64,000 nt of DNA from Excoecaria cochinchinensis (GCA_947683425.1 CANTUQ010000003.1:2232001-2296000), one strand, 5' to 3'; shown: positions 35,792 through 46,057, counted from the first letter of the stretch. Notes: generated from the sequence alone by a model not told the origin. Numbers and translations are program-made.

Positions 35792-37774
35792 TCAGAGAGG
35801 TGTGTAGTCTGAGGGCTCATCGAGATCCTCGTCATCCGATACATGCACGGTCCCTGGCGGAGGTGGAGGTGGATGTGCCGGAGGTGGCGACGGAGCTGTG
35901 GAGGGTCCTGCCTTATGATCATGGGCCTGCCTGAACCGGATCTAAGCATAACCGTCCAAGAAGGGCTGGGTGCAGGTGCTCATAAACCCTAAGGTCTCAG
36001 AAACCTTCTCTCCCAACTTCTTGAAGGCTTGGCTCAACTGAATGGTCTGCTCGCTGGCGGCCTTTCTCCTCTTCTCCAGGCTCTGCTCCGTCTGCTCCCT
36101 AAACTCCCTCATGGTCTGAGAAAGAGGGGGGAGAATCCCCTCCATCGCCTAGACGCGGGATCTCAGAGAGTCAAGTGACTCATCAATCATCTGTAGGGTC
36201 ATATCGACCCTCTGAGACGCCTGGTCCTGTGACGTCCTCAAATCATGAGCGAGCTACTGCCTCAACTCCCTCTAACCCTGAGCAATCTGCTCTCCTCTGA
36301 AAGCCTCCAGGACCCGAGTCTGCTCATCCCTAAAGGCATCTATGGCCCGAGTTTGCTCCCGCATCGTGTGCTCAATGTAGCCGGCCTGCTCCCGAGCCAA
36401 ACGCTCCACCGACTGGGACTGCTCCAAAATGGCAGCCTGCTGGCGATCTAACCTCTCGTGGATAGCCCTGTCTCTCTCATCCTGTCGCCGCTCCAAGGCT
36501 GTGAACATGGAGGTGAGGAGCTGAGAGAAGTCAGGCTGCACAGGCTGCTGCGGTGCTGGCTCTGGTGGTGGTGCCGAGGAGGTAGATGCCCCTGGGTCGC
36601 CTCGGGAGTATGGATGGTATCTCTCGGAGGGCCCATGGATAGACCTCTGTACCCTGGCGCTCGGTGATGGGACTGGAGTCGGCGCTCTGGATGCCGGTGA
36701 AGCGGCAAAGAGGTCGTCCATCGTGATCTCAAAGTCAAAATCTGAGGGGGTCCTAGGTGGCTCCTGCTGCTGTGGCGGAGGCACAGTCCGCGGCTGAGGA
36801 GGCTGAGGCTGGGGCTGGGTCTGTGGCTGAGACTGAGGCTCTGGCTGTGGAGGCTGCTCCTCCTGGTGCTCCGGGTGATCAGGATCTGCCCCCAAGGGTG
36901 GAAGGTTGAACAACTGCCGGGTCTCATGGACGGTCAAAACCCTGTAGGCCTCTGCCTGGCCAGATATCGGGGAGATCATGCCCATCTGCACTACTGCCGC
37001 GGCGTCGACATGGATCCCCTCAGGCAAGGGTCCTCTCAACCTCTCGGGGTTAACCCCCAGTCCCAAAAGCAAACGGGTGATGACTCCTCCTACCATCACC
37101 ACCGGCGTCATCCCTCTGCTGACTCTGGTCAAGTTGGCCAAGATCTCGTGGCTAATGTTGAGACGCTGGCCTGCCACCATAGCCCAAAGGCTCCAGATCT
37201 CGGCCGCGTTAAGCGACCCTGGATTATCAGCTCGACCGAGGTACGAACTGGAAAGCACTCTGTGCAAATACCGGAGTGCCTGAGACACCAGTACGGTGCT
37301 CTTCGCTGTATCGTGATCGTACAGCACTCCTGGTATAGCAATGGCCGCCCAATGGGCGCGTCTCACCGCTCGCCGCGGGATCTCGACCCCCTCCTCTCTA
37401 GGGAGCCCCATGGCCTGAGCAAACTTCTGCCTAGTGATGCTGAAATGGTCGCCGTCGAACCAAAACTGAATCACCCCTGGGTCAGTATCTGCACTCTGAA
37501 AGCCAGTGTAGCGGAGAGTGGCCAGGACCTGGCGGGTAGCTTCTGGAAAAGTCTGGAAGGCGGGCTCAAGGAACTCTGTCCAACTAGCACCCTCGGCAAG
37601 TAGATCAAACTCTGGGGCCAACCCAAGGGCCTCCAGCAATGGGCGAGATACAAAACGGCTGGCCCGAAACTCTACCTGAGCCAGCGCTCTATACCTCTGA
37701 GCCGACTCATCATCCATCCAATCCGGAGCTACAAGCTCGGGCTGGGCCTGCGGTGCTCTACGTCTGGGAGGCAT
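35792..37774 (-). pseudogene. Extra sense ORF of D, Athila-ORF1/plant-transposon-domain type
   Basis: One frame of 660 codons from MPPRRRAPQ to DLDEPSDYTPL, interrupted by four TAG codons (36272-36274, 36254-36256, about 36149-36151, 35942-35944), so the open part is 500 residues. Residues 20-290 resemble the domain shared by Athila ORF1 and putative plant transposon proteins (RYLHRVLSSSYLGRADNPGSLNAAEIWSLWAM). Then come a P/Q-rich linker (about 300-345), an acidic patch, and a long Arg/Glu/Gln-rich coiled coil (about 420-620) before an acidic, Pro-rich tail. The function of this family is unknown. The start ATG lies one base after a CAG acceptor of a likely 5' UTR intron. It is divergently oriented from the antisense gene. 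I am sure of the ORF and moderately sure of the family. Confidence 0.75.
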
Positions 37775-37775
37775 C

Positions 37776-38477
37776 CTGCAAAAGGGAAGAGATTAAACAT
37801 CGGAAATTTGGCAAAACAAATATTTTTAAACTCATTTCCGAGGTGAAGGCCGATTTAGGCCTCACCAGGGCAATAGCAGCCCAAATAAGATAAAGAAATG
37901 ATAAAAAGAACGAAAAGAGCAAACATCCTGTCTAAGGAAATAGCTTAAAGTGCCTCGCACGCATCATGGCAAAAGTAAATATGCAATCAGCATGGAAATA
38001 ATTAAAGTGAATAAGAATGGGCCTTCTAGGTCCCAGGGCATGCATTTTTCATGAAAATATTCAATTCTTGAATAAAAATTTGGGCAGCACCCCGGCAGGG
38101 GTTTGCCCAACCTCCTGCATGAAAAGGCAAAAAAATAGGCCTCATGCCTCAACAATAGTGTACACATGTAAATGGGATGCACCCCGGCAAGAGTGTGCCC
38201 CCAACAACACAAAACAATGGCTTCAGGCCGCAAAAGCAAAACATGCACAGAATGGTGCGCTAAAAAGGATGCAATTCTAAAGCACCAAGATTATGGAAAG
38301 ATTCTACTTCTATGTGATCATGCAAAAAGTTCGGACTTAATTACAAAAATAATAATACAGAAAATTGGGCAGCATTCTCCCTAAATTCCTAAGGCATCTA
38401 AGGCATCCTAAAGTCAAAAGGAAAAGAAATGAAGAGATAAATTGAATAAAATTCAAAAAAAGTAGTTATTTACTTAC
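37776..38477 (-). other. Predicted 5' UTR intron of the D sense ORF
   Basis: The minus strand shows donor CAA|GTAAGTAAAT at 38477 and acceptor CTTCCCTTTTGCAG|G ending at 37776, immediately before the ATG at 37774. The 702 bp between is AT-rich with no long frame. With the TATA box at 38671 this would leave a first exon of about 160 bases. No transcript evidence is available. Confidence 0.5.
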
Positions 38478-38670
38478 TTGTAGTCGCGGGAAGTGTAGAA
38501 ACTGGAGAAAATATGAATATCAAAGTGCCCGGTGGGTAGAAAATCCGAAAATATGAAGAAATCGCGAAAAAATAAGGAGAAAAGCTTTAAAAACCGCTAA
38601 AAACGCTAAGAAACCGTTTGAGAGAGGGAGAAGAAAGGGACAGCAACGTTCAAACCGTCTGTCACTCGCC

Positions 38671-38921
38671 CTTATATAGAAATTCCTGACCGACGGGCAG
38701 GGCATCTGTACAAGCGACCGACGGGCTGGCCGTCTGTCATGCAATAAATGCTAGTTAATGCGCGTGATGAATGCAATGCTGACGTATGCGTCTGCCAGGT
38801 GGATCTATACCGACGGTCAGGCCGTCTCTGTGGGGAGGCGGGCAGGCCGTCCCTGTGTAAAGGCGGTTAGGCTGTCCCTGTAAAAAGACGGGCAGGCCGT
38901 CGGTGACGCTTGCCTATAAAA
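38671..38921. promoter_or_regulatory. Predicted bidirectional promoter inside D
   Basis: A minus-strand TATATAAG lies at 38671-38678 and a plus-strand CTATAAAAT at 38914-38921. Between them (38690-38903) are GACGG-GCTGG-CCGTC, GACGG-TCAGG-CCGTC, GACGG-GCAGG-CCGTC and related units. The same motif GACGGGCTGGCCGTC is in the D LTR next to its TATA box. Left of it runs the sense ORF (start 37774), right of it the antisense gene (start 38981). Confidence 0.65.
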
Positions 38922-38980
38922 TCTTGCAAAATTTTTGTCTCTTCATTTTCCCACATCTTGAGTCCTTCATTTTTCTCAAA

Positions 38981-39050
38981 ATGTCCTCTCCTCTTGCCCA
39001 AAGGATGCACCGTATTTTAGATGACAAACACACTTGGGGAGAAGGCGCCC
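38981..39050 (+). pseudogene. Antisense gene of D, first 70 coding bases of exon 1
   Basis: The ATG at 38981 (MSSPLAQRMHRIL) follows a plus-strand TATA box by 60 bases. Element C interrupts it at 39050, inside codon 24. The frame continues at 48453 once C and one copy of CGCCC are discounted; 70 plus 554 bases is exactly 208 codons. Confidence 0.72.
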
Positions 39051-39677
39051 TGTCACACCCCAACCTATACCAAGGAGACTTCCATACAGATTGGAGGAGA
39101 GGCCTCCCTGGATAGATAGGAGTGTCACACCCCACTAGTACAAACATGCAAACATTACATATATAGAACGACATATCAGGGATAATTAAAAACTTTAATA
39201 CAGAGAAGAATGATACTGAACAAAATGTATACTTTATTAATATACCAAAAGAAGGTCTTTACATATATTACATCAGATTACAAAAAGAACCAATTTACAA
39301 AAGCCCAAGATACATTGTTCAAAAGGGCAACAAAACATTACATCTATTACAAAAATAAAGGAAAGCCTATACTATAAAACTTCAGAACTCTAATTGCGTT
39401 GGCCTTCCCGATGCGACACGCCCAACCCGAGGCAATCAAAAACCTTCCACACCTTCACGGATAAACACCCGTGCTAAGCGAAATCGCTTAGTGGGGAAAT
39501 ACACAATGCATGACCGCCACTCACAGTGACGGTAACAGAAAACACATGAAAACAATACCATTATGAGCATATAATCATATATAATTAATTCAGATATTTG
39601 TATTCTCATCCAAAGATTCTTGTACAAAACATAATGACACCTGCTTAATCATAATGAGTGGATAACGAGTACATATA

Positions 39678-39887
39678 GATACTTGAGAGTATCGATATCG
39701 TCACATATACATATAGATACCCGAAGGTATCAAATCATTCTTTTTATTTTATTTTCAAATTCTTATTACGTGGAATCTTAAGAAAGATTCAGACAGAGGG
39801 ATCGCAAGGATCCAATCGTGGGACCTGATCAGTGTCCAAGTCGTACATATAGCTGCAGCGGCACATAACTCTATTAGGCATGCCTAA
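39678..39887 (-). other. Hairpin chain in LTR of C
   Basis: GATACT-TGAG-AGTATC (39678-39693), GATACC-CGAA-GGTATC (39716-39731), GAATCTT-AAGA-AAGATTC (39773-39790), GGATC-GCAAG-GATCC (39799-39813), GGACC-TGATCAG-TGTCC (39821-39837, one mismatch) and TTAGGCATGCCTAA (39874-39887). The order matches A and B but several stems have changed on both arms. The right-LTR copy is at about 46703-46914. Confidence 0.78.
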
Positions 39888-40039
39888 CTATCCACTTATC
39901 CGACACTAGCAGGTTATGCAAAATCTTATCACCTTTACATATATATTATTCGTGCAAAAAGATAATCAAAGCTTAATGAAAACTGCATGCAAAAGAAATT
40001 AAGTCATTAAGCAAAAAGGAAAAGAAATCAAGTTTGGAA

Positions 40040-40313
40040 GTCGCGCCTGTCGCGCTCGCGACAGAGACCAAAACACAACTACCCGCCGAGTCTCGCGGTC
40101 GTGAGAGAATCTCGCGCTCGCGAGAGGGCGAAGGCGCCACTCTCTGTCGTGCTCGCGACAACCGTCGCGTTAGCGACAAAGGAGAGCCCAGCAAACGCTC
40201 GGAGGTTGAGCGCTCTGTCGCGCTCGCGACAGAGAGTTCCCTCGAGTTCTCGGCGCGAGGGCCGAAACCTCCGCGCTCTGTCGCGCTCGCGACAGTGTCG
40301 CGGTCGCGACAGA
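40040..40313 (-). repeat. TCGCG palindrome array in U3 of C (left copy)
   Basis: Units such as CTGTCGCG-CT-CGCGACAG, TCTCGCG-CT-CGCGAGA and TGTCGCG-GT-CGCGACA, very CpG-rich. Some are worn by C-to-T changes here (GTCGTGCTCGCGAC, GTCGCGTTAGCGAC) where the right LTR keeps the perfect form. It lies 100-380 bp upstream of the TATA-like run. Confidence 0.88.
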
Positions 40314-41379
40314 CACGGGTTTTTCAGCTCTCACGCCCAAATTCTGCAGAAAACCTATACAAATCACATCCAAACTTCCAAAATTGATTCCAAACCTCAA
40401 AATTAAGCAACGCAAGCATTCACAACTCTTAACATAAATAAAAACCCAGCTTTAGCACCATTTATCTCAATTAAATCAAGTCAATTACATATCTAATTCT
40501 AAGAATTTCCAAAACAGCAATTTTGACAACAATTATAACTATTCACATAATTTCCCATAAATCCTTCAACAATATTCATTCTTTCACATCACATATCACA
40601 CAAATTTCGATTCAAGTTATAACAGCACAACTCCTAAACCCAATCAAAACAAAAACACATTTATCAAACTCAAATCACAAAATACACAAAAAGATGAACA
40701 ATCCCAAACCTTCTCTCCTTAGCTCCTAATCGCGAGCTCCACTTCCGCTAGCGATTCCTTTCCCTTTATCCGGTCTAGGAGCCTCCTCTGAACCACAAAC
40801 CCATAACAATCAAGATCAATTTTACAACTACCCAAACATAAATATATAATTATAAAACCTAGAGAAGAGGAAAAAGAAGAATCTAAAACACCCATAACCC
40901 CAACTCACCTTTAAGCTTCCAAAATCCACAAGCTAATCAACTCTAATTACTCAATTAAGGAAGTGGGAGCAAGATTATGTAAAGAAAAGGAAGAACAAAG
41001 GAAGAAGAAGAAGAAAAGAAGAGAGTGTGGCGTGAGGGAAAGAAGAAGAACGGGAAACCACAAGGAAAGGGCTGATCTCTCTCTCTCTCTCACTCACCAA
41101 ACTCAAAAATGCTAGCCTATCCACTTTGCCACTTGTCAAACTCTCCAAAAGACACATGTCCTAAATCATACCCTACTCCCATGCTTTACTTTACATACTA
41201 AATTATCTCTTATTCACACTTTATTTCTATACACCCACTTATACTATATCCTAACTCCTCTTCTCAAATTAATATACATAAATTAAATAAATAATCCAAT
41301 TAAACACATACATGTAACACTTACGAATACACACATACAGACACGGACAGGCTCAAACTACTGGGGTGGTTTTGGGGTG

Positions 41380-42580
41380 TTATAATACTCCCCCACTTAA
41401 CAGAATTTCGTCCTCGAAATTCATACCTGTTCCGAATAACTGAGGGTATTGTAATCTCATAGCTTCCTCTGGTTCCCATGTAGCTTCTTCAATACCATGA
41501 TGCTGCCAAAGAACTTTGACTAACGGTATCTGTTTATTCCGAAGCTGTCTGATTTCTCTATCCAAAATCCTCTTCGGTTCTTCATCAAAAGAAAAGTCTG
41601 ACTGTATCCGAATATCTTGTACTGGTAACACATGCGAAGGATCTGACCGATATCTCCTGAGCATAGATACATGAAAAACATCATGTAATCTAGCTAACTC
41701 CATAGGCAAAGCTAATTGATATGCTACTGGACCTACTTTCCTTAGAATCTCATACGGTCCAATAAAATGTGGACTTAGTTTGCCTTTCTTTCCAAAACGG
41801 AGAACCTTACGCCATGGTGACACTTTCAAGAAAACTTTATCACCTACTTCATACTGAATATCTCTGCGCTTCAGATTAGCATAAGAACGTTGTCGGTCCT
41901 TAGCTGCCTTCAAGTTCTGTTGCACCACCCTCACCTTCTCTTCAGTATCCCGCACTATATCCGGACCAATCATAGCCTTTTCTGACAGTTCAGTCCAACA
42001 CACTGGTGTTCTACATTTGCGCCCATATAGTGCTTCATAAGGGGCCATACCAATACTCACTTGGTAGCTGTTGTTATATGCGAATTCCATCAAAGATACA
42101 TACCGATCCCAACTTCCTGAGAACTCTAAAGCACAACCTCGGAGCATATCTTCTAAAATCTGAATAACCCTCTCTGATTGACCATCGGTCTGCAGATGGA
42201 AAGCAGTACTGAAATTTAACCGTGTTCCCAAGGCTACCTGAAGTTCCTTCCAAAACTTGGATGTAAAACGGGGATCTCGGTCTGATACAATGGATAACGG
42301 AATTCCATGCAATCGAACTATCTCATCCACATAAAGTTCTGCCAACTTGTCCATCGAGTAATCCAATCGCACTGGTAGAAAATGCGCAGACTTCGACAAA
42401 CGATCCACTATAACCCATACAGAATCATGCTTACACTGCGTCATAGGGAGACCAGATACAAAATCCATCATGATGTCATCCCATTTCCATTGAGGAATGG
42501 GTAAGGGATGAAGCAATCCCGATGGCACTTGATGCTCGGCTTTCACTTGCTGACAAGTAAACACCTTGAAACAAATTCTG
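41380..42580 (-). pseudogene. pol: Integrase core and chromodomain of C (out of frame)
   Basis: It continues the polyprotein after a one-base deletion near 42565 (tail of the HHCC motif, TCQQVKAEH). DDE core: DDIMMDFVSGLP, SDRDPRFTSKFWKEL, QTDGQSERVIQ. Then GPY-type FIGPYEIL, LHDVFHVSMLRRYRSDPSHVL, and a chromodomain with RILDREIRQLRNKQIPLVKVLW and EEATWEPEEAMR, which in this group directs insertion to marked heterochromatin. The tail NFEDEILLSGGVL stops at bases shared with the LTR edge: the TAA exists because this LTR begins TATAAC instead of TGTAAC. All key residues are present. No separate start is expected, as it is part of the Gag-Pol frame. Confidence 0.9.
41385..41422 (-). other. Polypurine tract and inverted repeat of C
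   Basis: The minus strand AAGTGGGGGAGTAT abuts the LTR. GAATTTCG-TCCT-CGAAATTC at 41403-41422 is also the codons for NFEDEI. Confidence 0.85.
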
Positions 42581-45500
42581 TTATCTCTCTTTTCATTCCC
42601 GGCCACCAATAAAATTGCTTCAGATCTTGATACATCTTGTCTCCACCAGGATGCATAGTGAAGACTGAGGAATGAGCTTCTTGCAACAATTTACTTCTTA
42701 ATTCACCCACCTTAGGTACACATAACCGATTACCGTGCCTCAACACTCCTTCACTGTCTAATAAGTACTCAGACTGCTTGCCCTCTTTCACTGCTTGACA
42801 AACACGCTGAAGCACATGATCATCTAACTGAGCCTTTGCAATTTCTGACCTCAAACTTGGCTTAACTTTAAGTTGAGCAATTAGAGCACCTTCAGAATCA
42901 AATCTCCATCTGCCTCGACTAGCCAGTAACGCAGACAAAGACTTTCTACTAAGAGCATCCGCCACCACGTTAGCTTTACCCCGATGATAGTCAATGATAC
43001 AATCATAATCCTTGAAGAGTTCTAACCATCTCCGCTGTCTCAAATTCAATTCCTTCTGAGTTAACAAATACTTGAGACTCTTGTGATCGGTGAAAATTCT
43101 GCACGTCTCTCCATACAAGTAGTGTCGCCAAACTTTAAGCGCAAACACTACCGCTGCCAACTCCAAATCGTGAGTCGGGTAATTCCGCTCATGAGGCTTC
43201 AACTGTCTCGATGCATAAGCTACTACTTTATTCCCTTGCATCAGAACACAACCTAAGCCAATTCCCGAAGCATCACTGTACATAGTATATTCCTTACCCA
43301 ATACTGGCTGTGTGAGCACAGGAGCTTTAACCAATAACTCTTTCAACCGATCAAAACTGGCTTGACACTTTTCAGTCCATACAAACTTAACATCCTTCCG
43401 AAGTAGCTTGGTCAAAGGGGATGCTAACACTGAGAACCCTTGAACAAACCGTCGATAATACCCTGCTAAACCCAGAAAACTTCTCACTTCTGGCACATTC
43501 TTCGGAGGCATCCAATTAACAATCGCTTCAATTTTGCTTGGATCAACACGCACACCTTCCGCTGACACCACATGTCCAAGAAAGGCCACTTCTTTCAACC
43601 AAAACTCGCACTTACTGAGTTTCGCATACAGCTGATGATCTCTTAACATTTGCAATACTAACCTAAGATGCTCCTCATGTTCCTTTCGATTTCTAGAGTA
43701 CACCAAAATGTCATCAATAAATACCACAACAAACTTGTCCAAATACGGTCGGAAAACTCGGTTCATCAGATCCATAAAGGCTGCAGGCGCGTTGGTCAAA
43801 CCAAAAGGCATCACTAAAAATTCATAATGACCATAACGCGTCCGAAAAGCCGTCTTAGCCACATCTGCTTCCTTAACCCCTAACTGGTAATAGCCTGACC
43901 TCAAATCTATCTTAGAGAATACCCCAGCTCCTCTCAACTGATCAAACAGGTCTTCAATCCTCGGCAATGGATACTTATTCTTGATAGTCACTTTGTTGAG
44001 CTGTCGATAATCAATGCACATCCGAAGGGTTCCATCTTTCTTTTTAACAAACAGCACTGGAGCGGCCCACGGTGACACACTAGGCCGAATGAATCCTTTA
44101 TCCAACAATTCTTGTAACTGACTCTTCAATTCTTTCAATTCCACTGGAGCCATTCTATAGGGAGCCTTAGAAATCGGAGCTGTACCTGGAACAATCTCCA
44201 CTGACAATTCAACTTCTCTCTCAGGAGGTAGTCCCGATAATTCTTTCGGAAAAACATCTACAAAATCTCTTACAACCGGAATATCTTGAATCTTTACTTG
44301 ACCTCTCCGAGAGTCCAACACCACAGCTAAAAACGCTTCACATCCTTTCCTGATAAATCTTCTAGCTTTCATAGCTGAAACCACATTATGCAAAGAACAG
44401 CTTCCAATTCCCTTTACTACAACAGACATTTGATCTTTATCCTTCAAAACCATTACTTTCCTATGACAATCTACCACTGCACGGTGCTTATCCAACCAAT
44501 CCATTCCCAAAATAATATCAAACTCATGGAATGGCAAACAAATCAGATCTACTACAAACTCGGTACCCTGAATCTTTAAAGGACACTTCCGACACACCCG
44601 ATTAACCATAATACTCTGACCCAACGGACTGGATACACAAATCTCATATTCCATCTTTTCCTCACTACCCAAACTATCCCATAACTTACCAGAACACACA
44701 TAAGAATGGGTAGAGCCCGGGTCAATCAAAACATAGACTTCAGAATCAAGCAAAGAGAACTTACCGGCAATCACTTCAGGAGCATTCTGTTCCTCTCGAG
44801 CCTTCATAGCATAAGCCCTACCAGATGATGGCACTGGACGATCTACTGATTCTGAGGCTTCTCTATCACGAGGCCGTCCACCTCGACCCCTTCCTCTACC
44901 CCGATTACGACTTCCTTGGGGTACATTAGATCCAGCTCGGCTCCCTTCCTGTTGTCCCGAAGAATCTCCAAATCGGTTCGGACAATTTGCAAGTAAATGG
45001 TCCGTAGAGCCACATTTAAAACAACCTCCTGTTAACCACCGACATTCACCCCAATGTTGTCTATTACAATGTGTACATCGGGGAGGACCATCTCCTCTAC
45101 CTGAGCCCGCTCCCCTAGAAGAACCCTGTCTTCTCCCTCTAGGGGCCGGACTAGCTGTAGACTCATCAGCAAAGTTTCCTTGCAATTCCCTCGACCTTTT
45201 GCCTGAAGAAGAACCACCTCTTGCAGACTTCCTTCTTTGAGCCTTTTCTCTCAATATATGCTCAGAACGCTCCGCCCTCAAGGCTGCTTGTACTAACTGA
45301 TAATACCTCACATTTGGAGCCGACATCAATGAAATTAACATCACCTTCAAAGATTCATTCAAACCTAATTCAAAATGCTGACATCTGAACTCTTCTGTGA
45401 GAACTCTTGGCGGCGCATACTTACTAAGCTTATTGAACTCATCCTCATACTCAGCCACAGACATTGTTCTTTGCTTAAGAGTGAGAAACTGTGCCCACTT

Positions 45501-45968
45501 AGCATCCTTATAAGCTTTGGTGACATACCGGTTCTGGAATTCATCCTCAAAGAACTCCCATGTTATCAGTTCAGGAACTTGCGGTTGACTAATCACCAAC
45601 TTCCACCAATCATAGGCAGAACCTTGTAACAAAGACAAGGCACACTCCACTTCTTGCTCCGGTGGGCATCTTATCTCCTTAAGTACTCTGGATGTCTTTT
45701 CTAACCACATCTCTGCCTTGTTAGATTCATCTATACCAGTACCAAAGAAATCCTCTGCACCATGCTTTCTTAACCTTTCAATAGGTGCACTAGGCGCTGT
45801 TACTCTTTCAAGTACCCTTGTCATACTCTGAAGCATCGCTTCCATCGGTCCCAAAGGCACCTCAGGATACCCCCTAGGAGGTTGAGCCGGACCAGAAACT
45901 GAGGGATCCTGCTCTTGGGGATTCGCACTTTCCGCTGACCCCTCAAGCGATCCACGGGCGGACTCCAT
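42543..45968 (-). CDS. gag-pol: Gag-Pro-RT-RNase H-integrase N-terminus of C
   Basis: A single 1141-residue frame starting MESARGSLEG. In order: leader to VLERVTAPSAP, gag domain (about 70-250; LLQGSAYDWWKL, FQNRYVTKAYKDAKW), basic RG-rich linker, zinc motifs CTHCNRQHWGEC and CFKCGSTDHLLANC (about 300-330), protease with LIDPGSTHSYV near 410 and ILGMDWL near 480, RT (LFVKKKDGTLRMCIDYRQ near 640, PFGLTNAPAAFM, FIDDILVYS near 750), RNase H (YSDASGIGLGC near 900, TDHKSLKYLLTQKE near 965, ANVVADALSRK), then the integrase HHCC region FTMHPGGDKMYQDLKQFYWW. The last six residues are frameshifted by a one-base deletion near 42565. Everything upstream is intact and catalytic residues are present. Normally cut by its own protease in the virus-like particle. 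Confidence 0.95.
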   Translation of the reverse strand: MESARGSLEGSAESANPQEQDPSVSGPAQPPRGYPEVPLGPMEAMLQSMTRVLERVTAPSAPIERLRKHGAEDFFGTGIDESNKAEMWLEKTSRVLKEIRCPPEQEVECALSLLQGSAYDWWKLVISQPQVPELITWEFFEDEFQNRYVTKAYKDAKWAQFLTLKQRTMSVAEYEDEFNKLSKYAPPRVLTEEFRCQHFELGLNESLKVMLISLMSAPNVRYYQLVQAALRAERSEHILREKAQRRKSARGGSSSGKRSRELQGNFADESTASPAPRGRRQGSSRGAGSGRGDGPPRCTHCNRQHWGECRWLTGGCFKCGSTDHLLANCPNRFGDSSGQQEGSRAGSNVPQGSRNRGRGRGRGGRPRDREASESVDRPVPSSGRAYAMKAREEQNAPEVIAGKFSLLDSEVYVLIDPGSTHSYVCSGKLWDSLGSEEKMEYEICVSSPLGQSIMVNRVCRKCPLKIQGTEFVVDLICLPFHEFDIILGMDWLDKHRAVVDCHRKVMVLKDKDQMSVVVKGIGSCSLHNVVSAMKARRFIRKGCEAFLAVVLDSRRGQVKIQDIPVVRDFVDVFPKELSGLPPEREVELSVEIVPGTAPISKAPYRMAPVELKELKSQLQELLDKGFIRPSVSPWAAPVLFVKKKDGTLRMCIDYRQLNKVTIKNKYPLPRIEDLFDQLRGAGVFSKIDLRSGYYQLGVKEADVAKTAFRTRYGHYEFLVMPFGLTNAPAAFMDLMNRVFRPYLDKFVVVFIDDILVYSRNRKEHEEHLRLVLQMLRDHQLYAKLSKCEFWLKEVAFLGHVVSAEGVRVDPSKIEAIVNWMPPKNVPEVRSFLGLAGYYRRFVQGFSVLASPLTKLLRKDVKFVWTEKCQASFDRLKELLVKAPVLTQPVLGKEYTMYSDASGIGLGCVLMQGNKVVAYASRQLKPHERNYPTHDLELAAVVFALKVWRHYLYGETCRIFTDHKSLKYLLTQKELNLRQRRWLELFKDYDCIIDYHRGKANVVADALSRKSLSALLASRGRWRFDSEGALIAQLKVKPSLRSEIAKAQLDDHVLQRVCQAVKEGKQSEYLLDSEGVLRHGNRLCVPKVGELRSKLLQEAHSSVFTMHPGGDKMYQDLKQFYWWPGMKREITEFVSRCLLVSK

Positions 45969-46057
45969 AACTACAAAACATAAACGCAGTGCGCATCAGG
46001 CCAACACAACTCCAACAACTAACTAACACACAGAAACCCAGTAACATCTAAACCAGT

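Larger units (their letters stand above)
39051..41384 (-). repeat. Element C, left LTR (3' LTR, 2334 bp)
   Basis: It starts TGTCACACCCC and ends GGTGTTATA, with TA where the other copy has CA. It is 38 bp shorter than the right LTR, all of it within the palindrome array (18 plus 20 bases). A minus-strand TATA-like ATATATAT lies near 39940. A CT microsatellite sits near 41077-41095. Confidence 0.95.

Noticed and set aside
36866..37603. 245-residue plus-strand ORF
   Set aside because: It is the antisense shadow of the D sense ORF, which has clear family-like motifs on the minus strand.
40034..40406. ORFs rich in SRSRQ and ALATE repeats
   Set aside because: They are translated TCGCG palindrome units of the C LTR.
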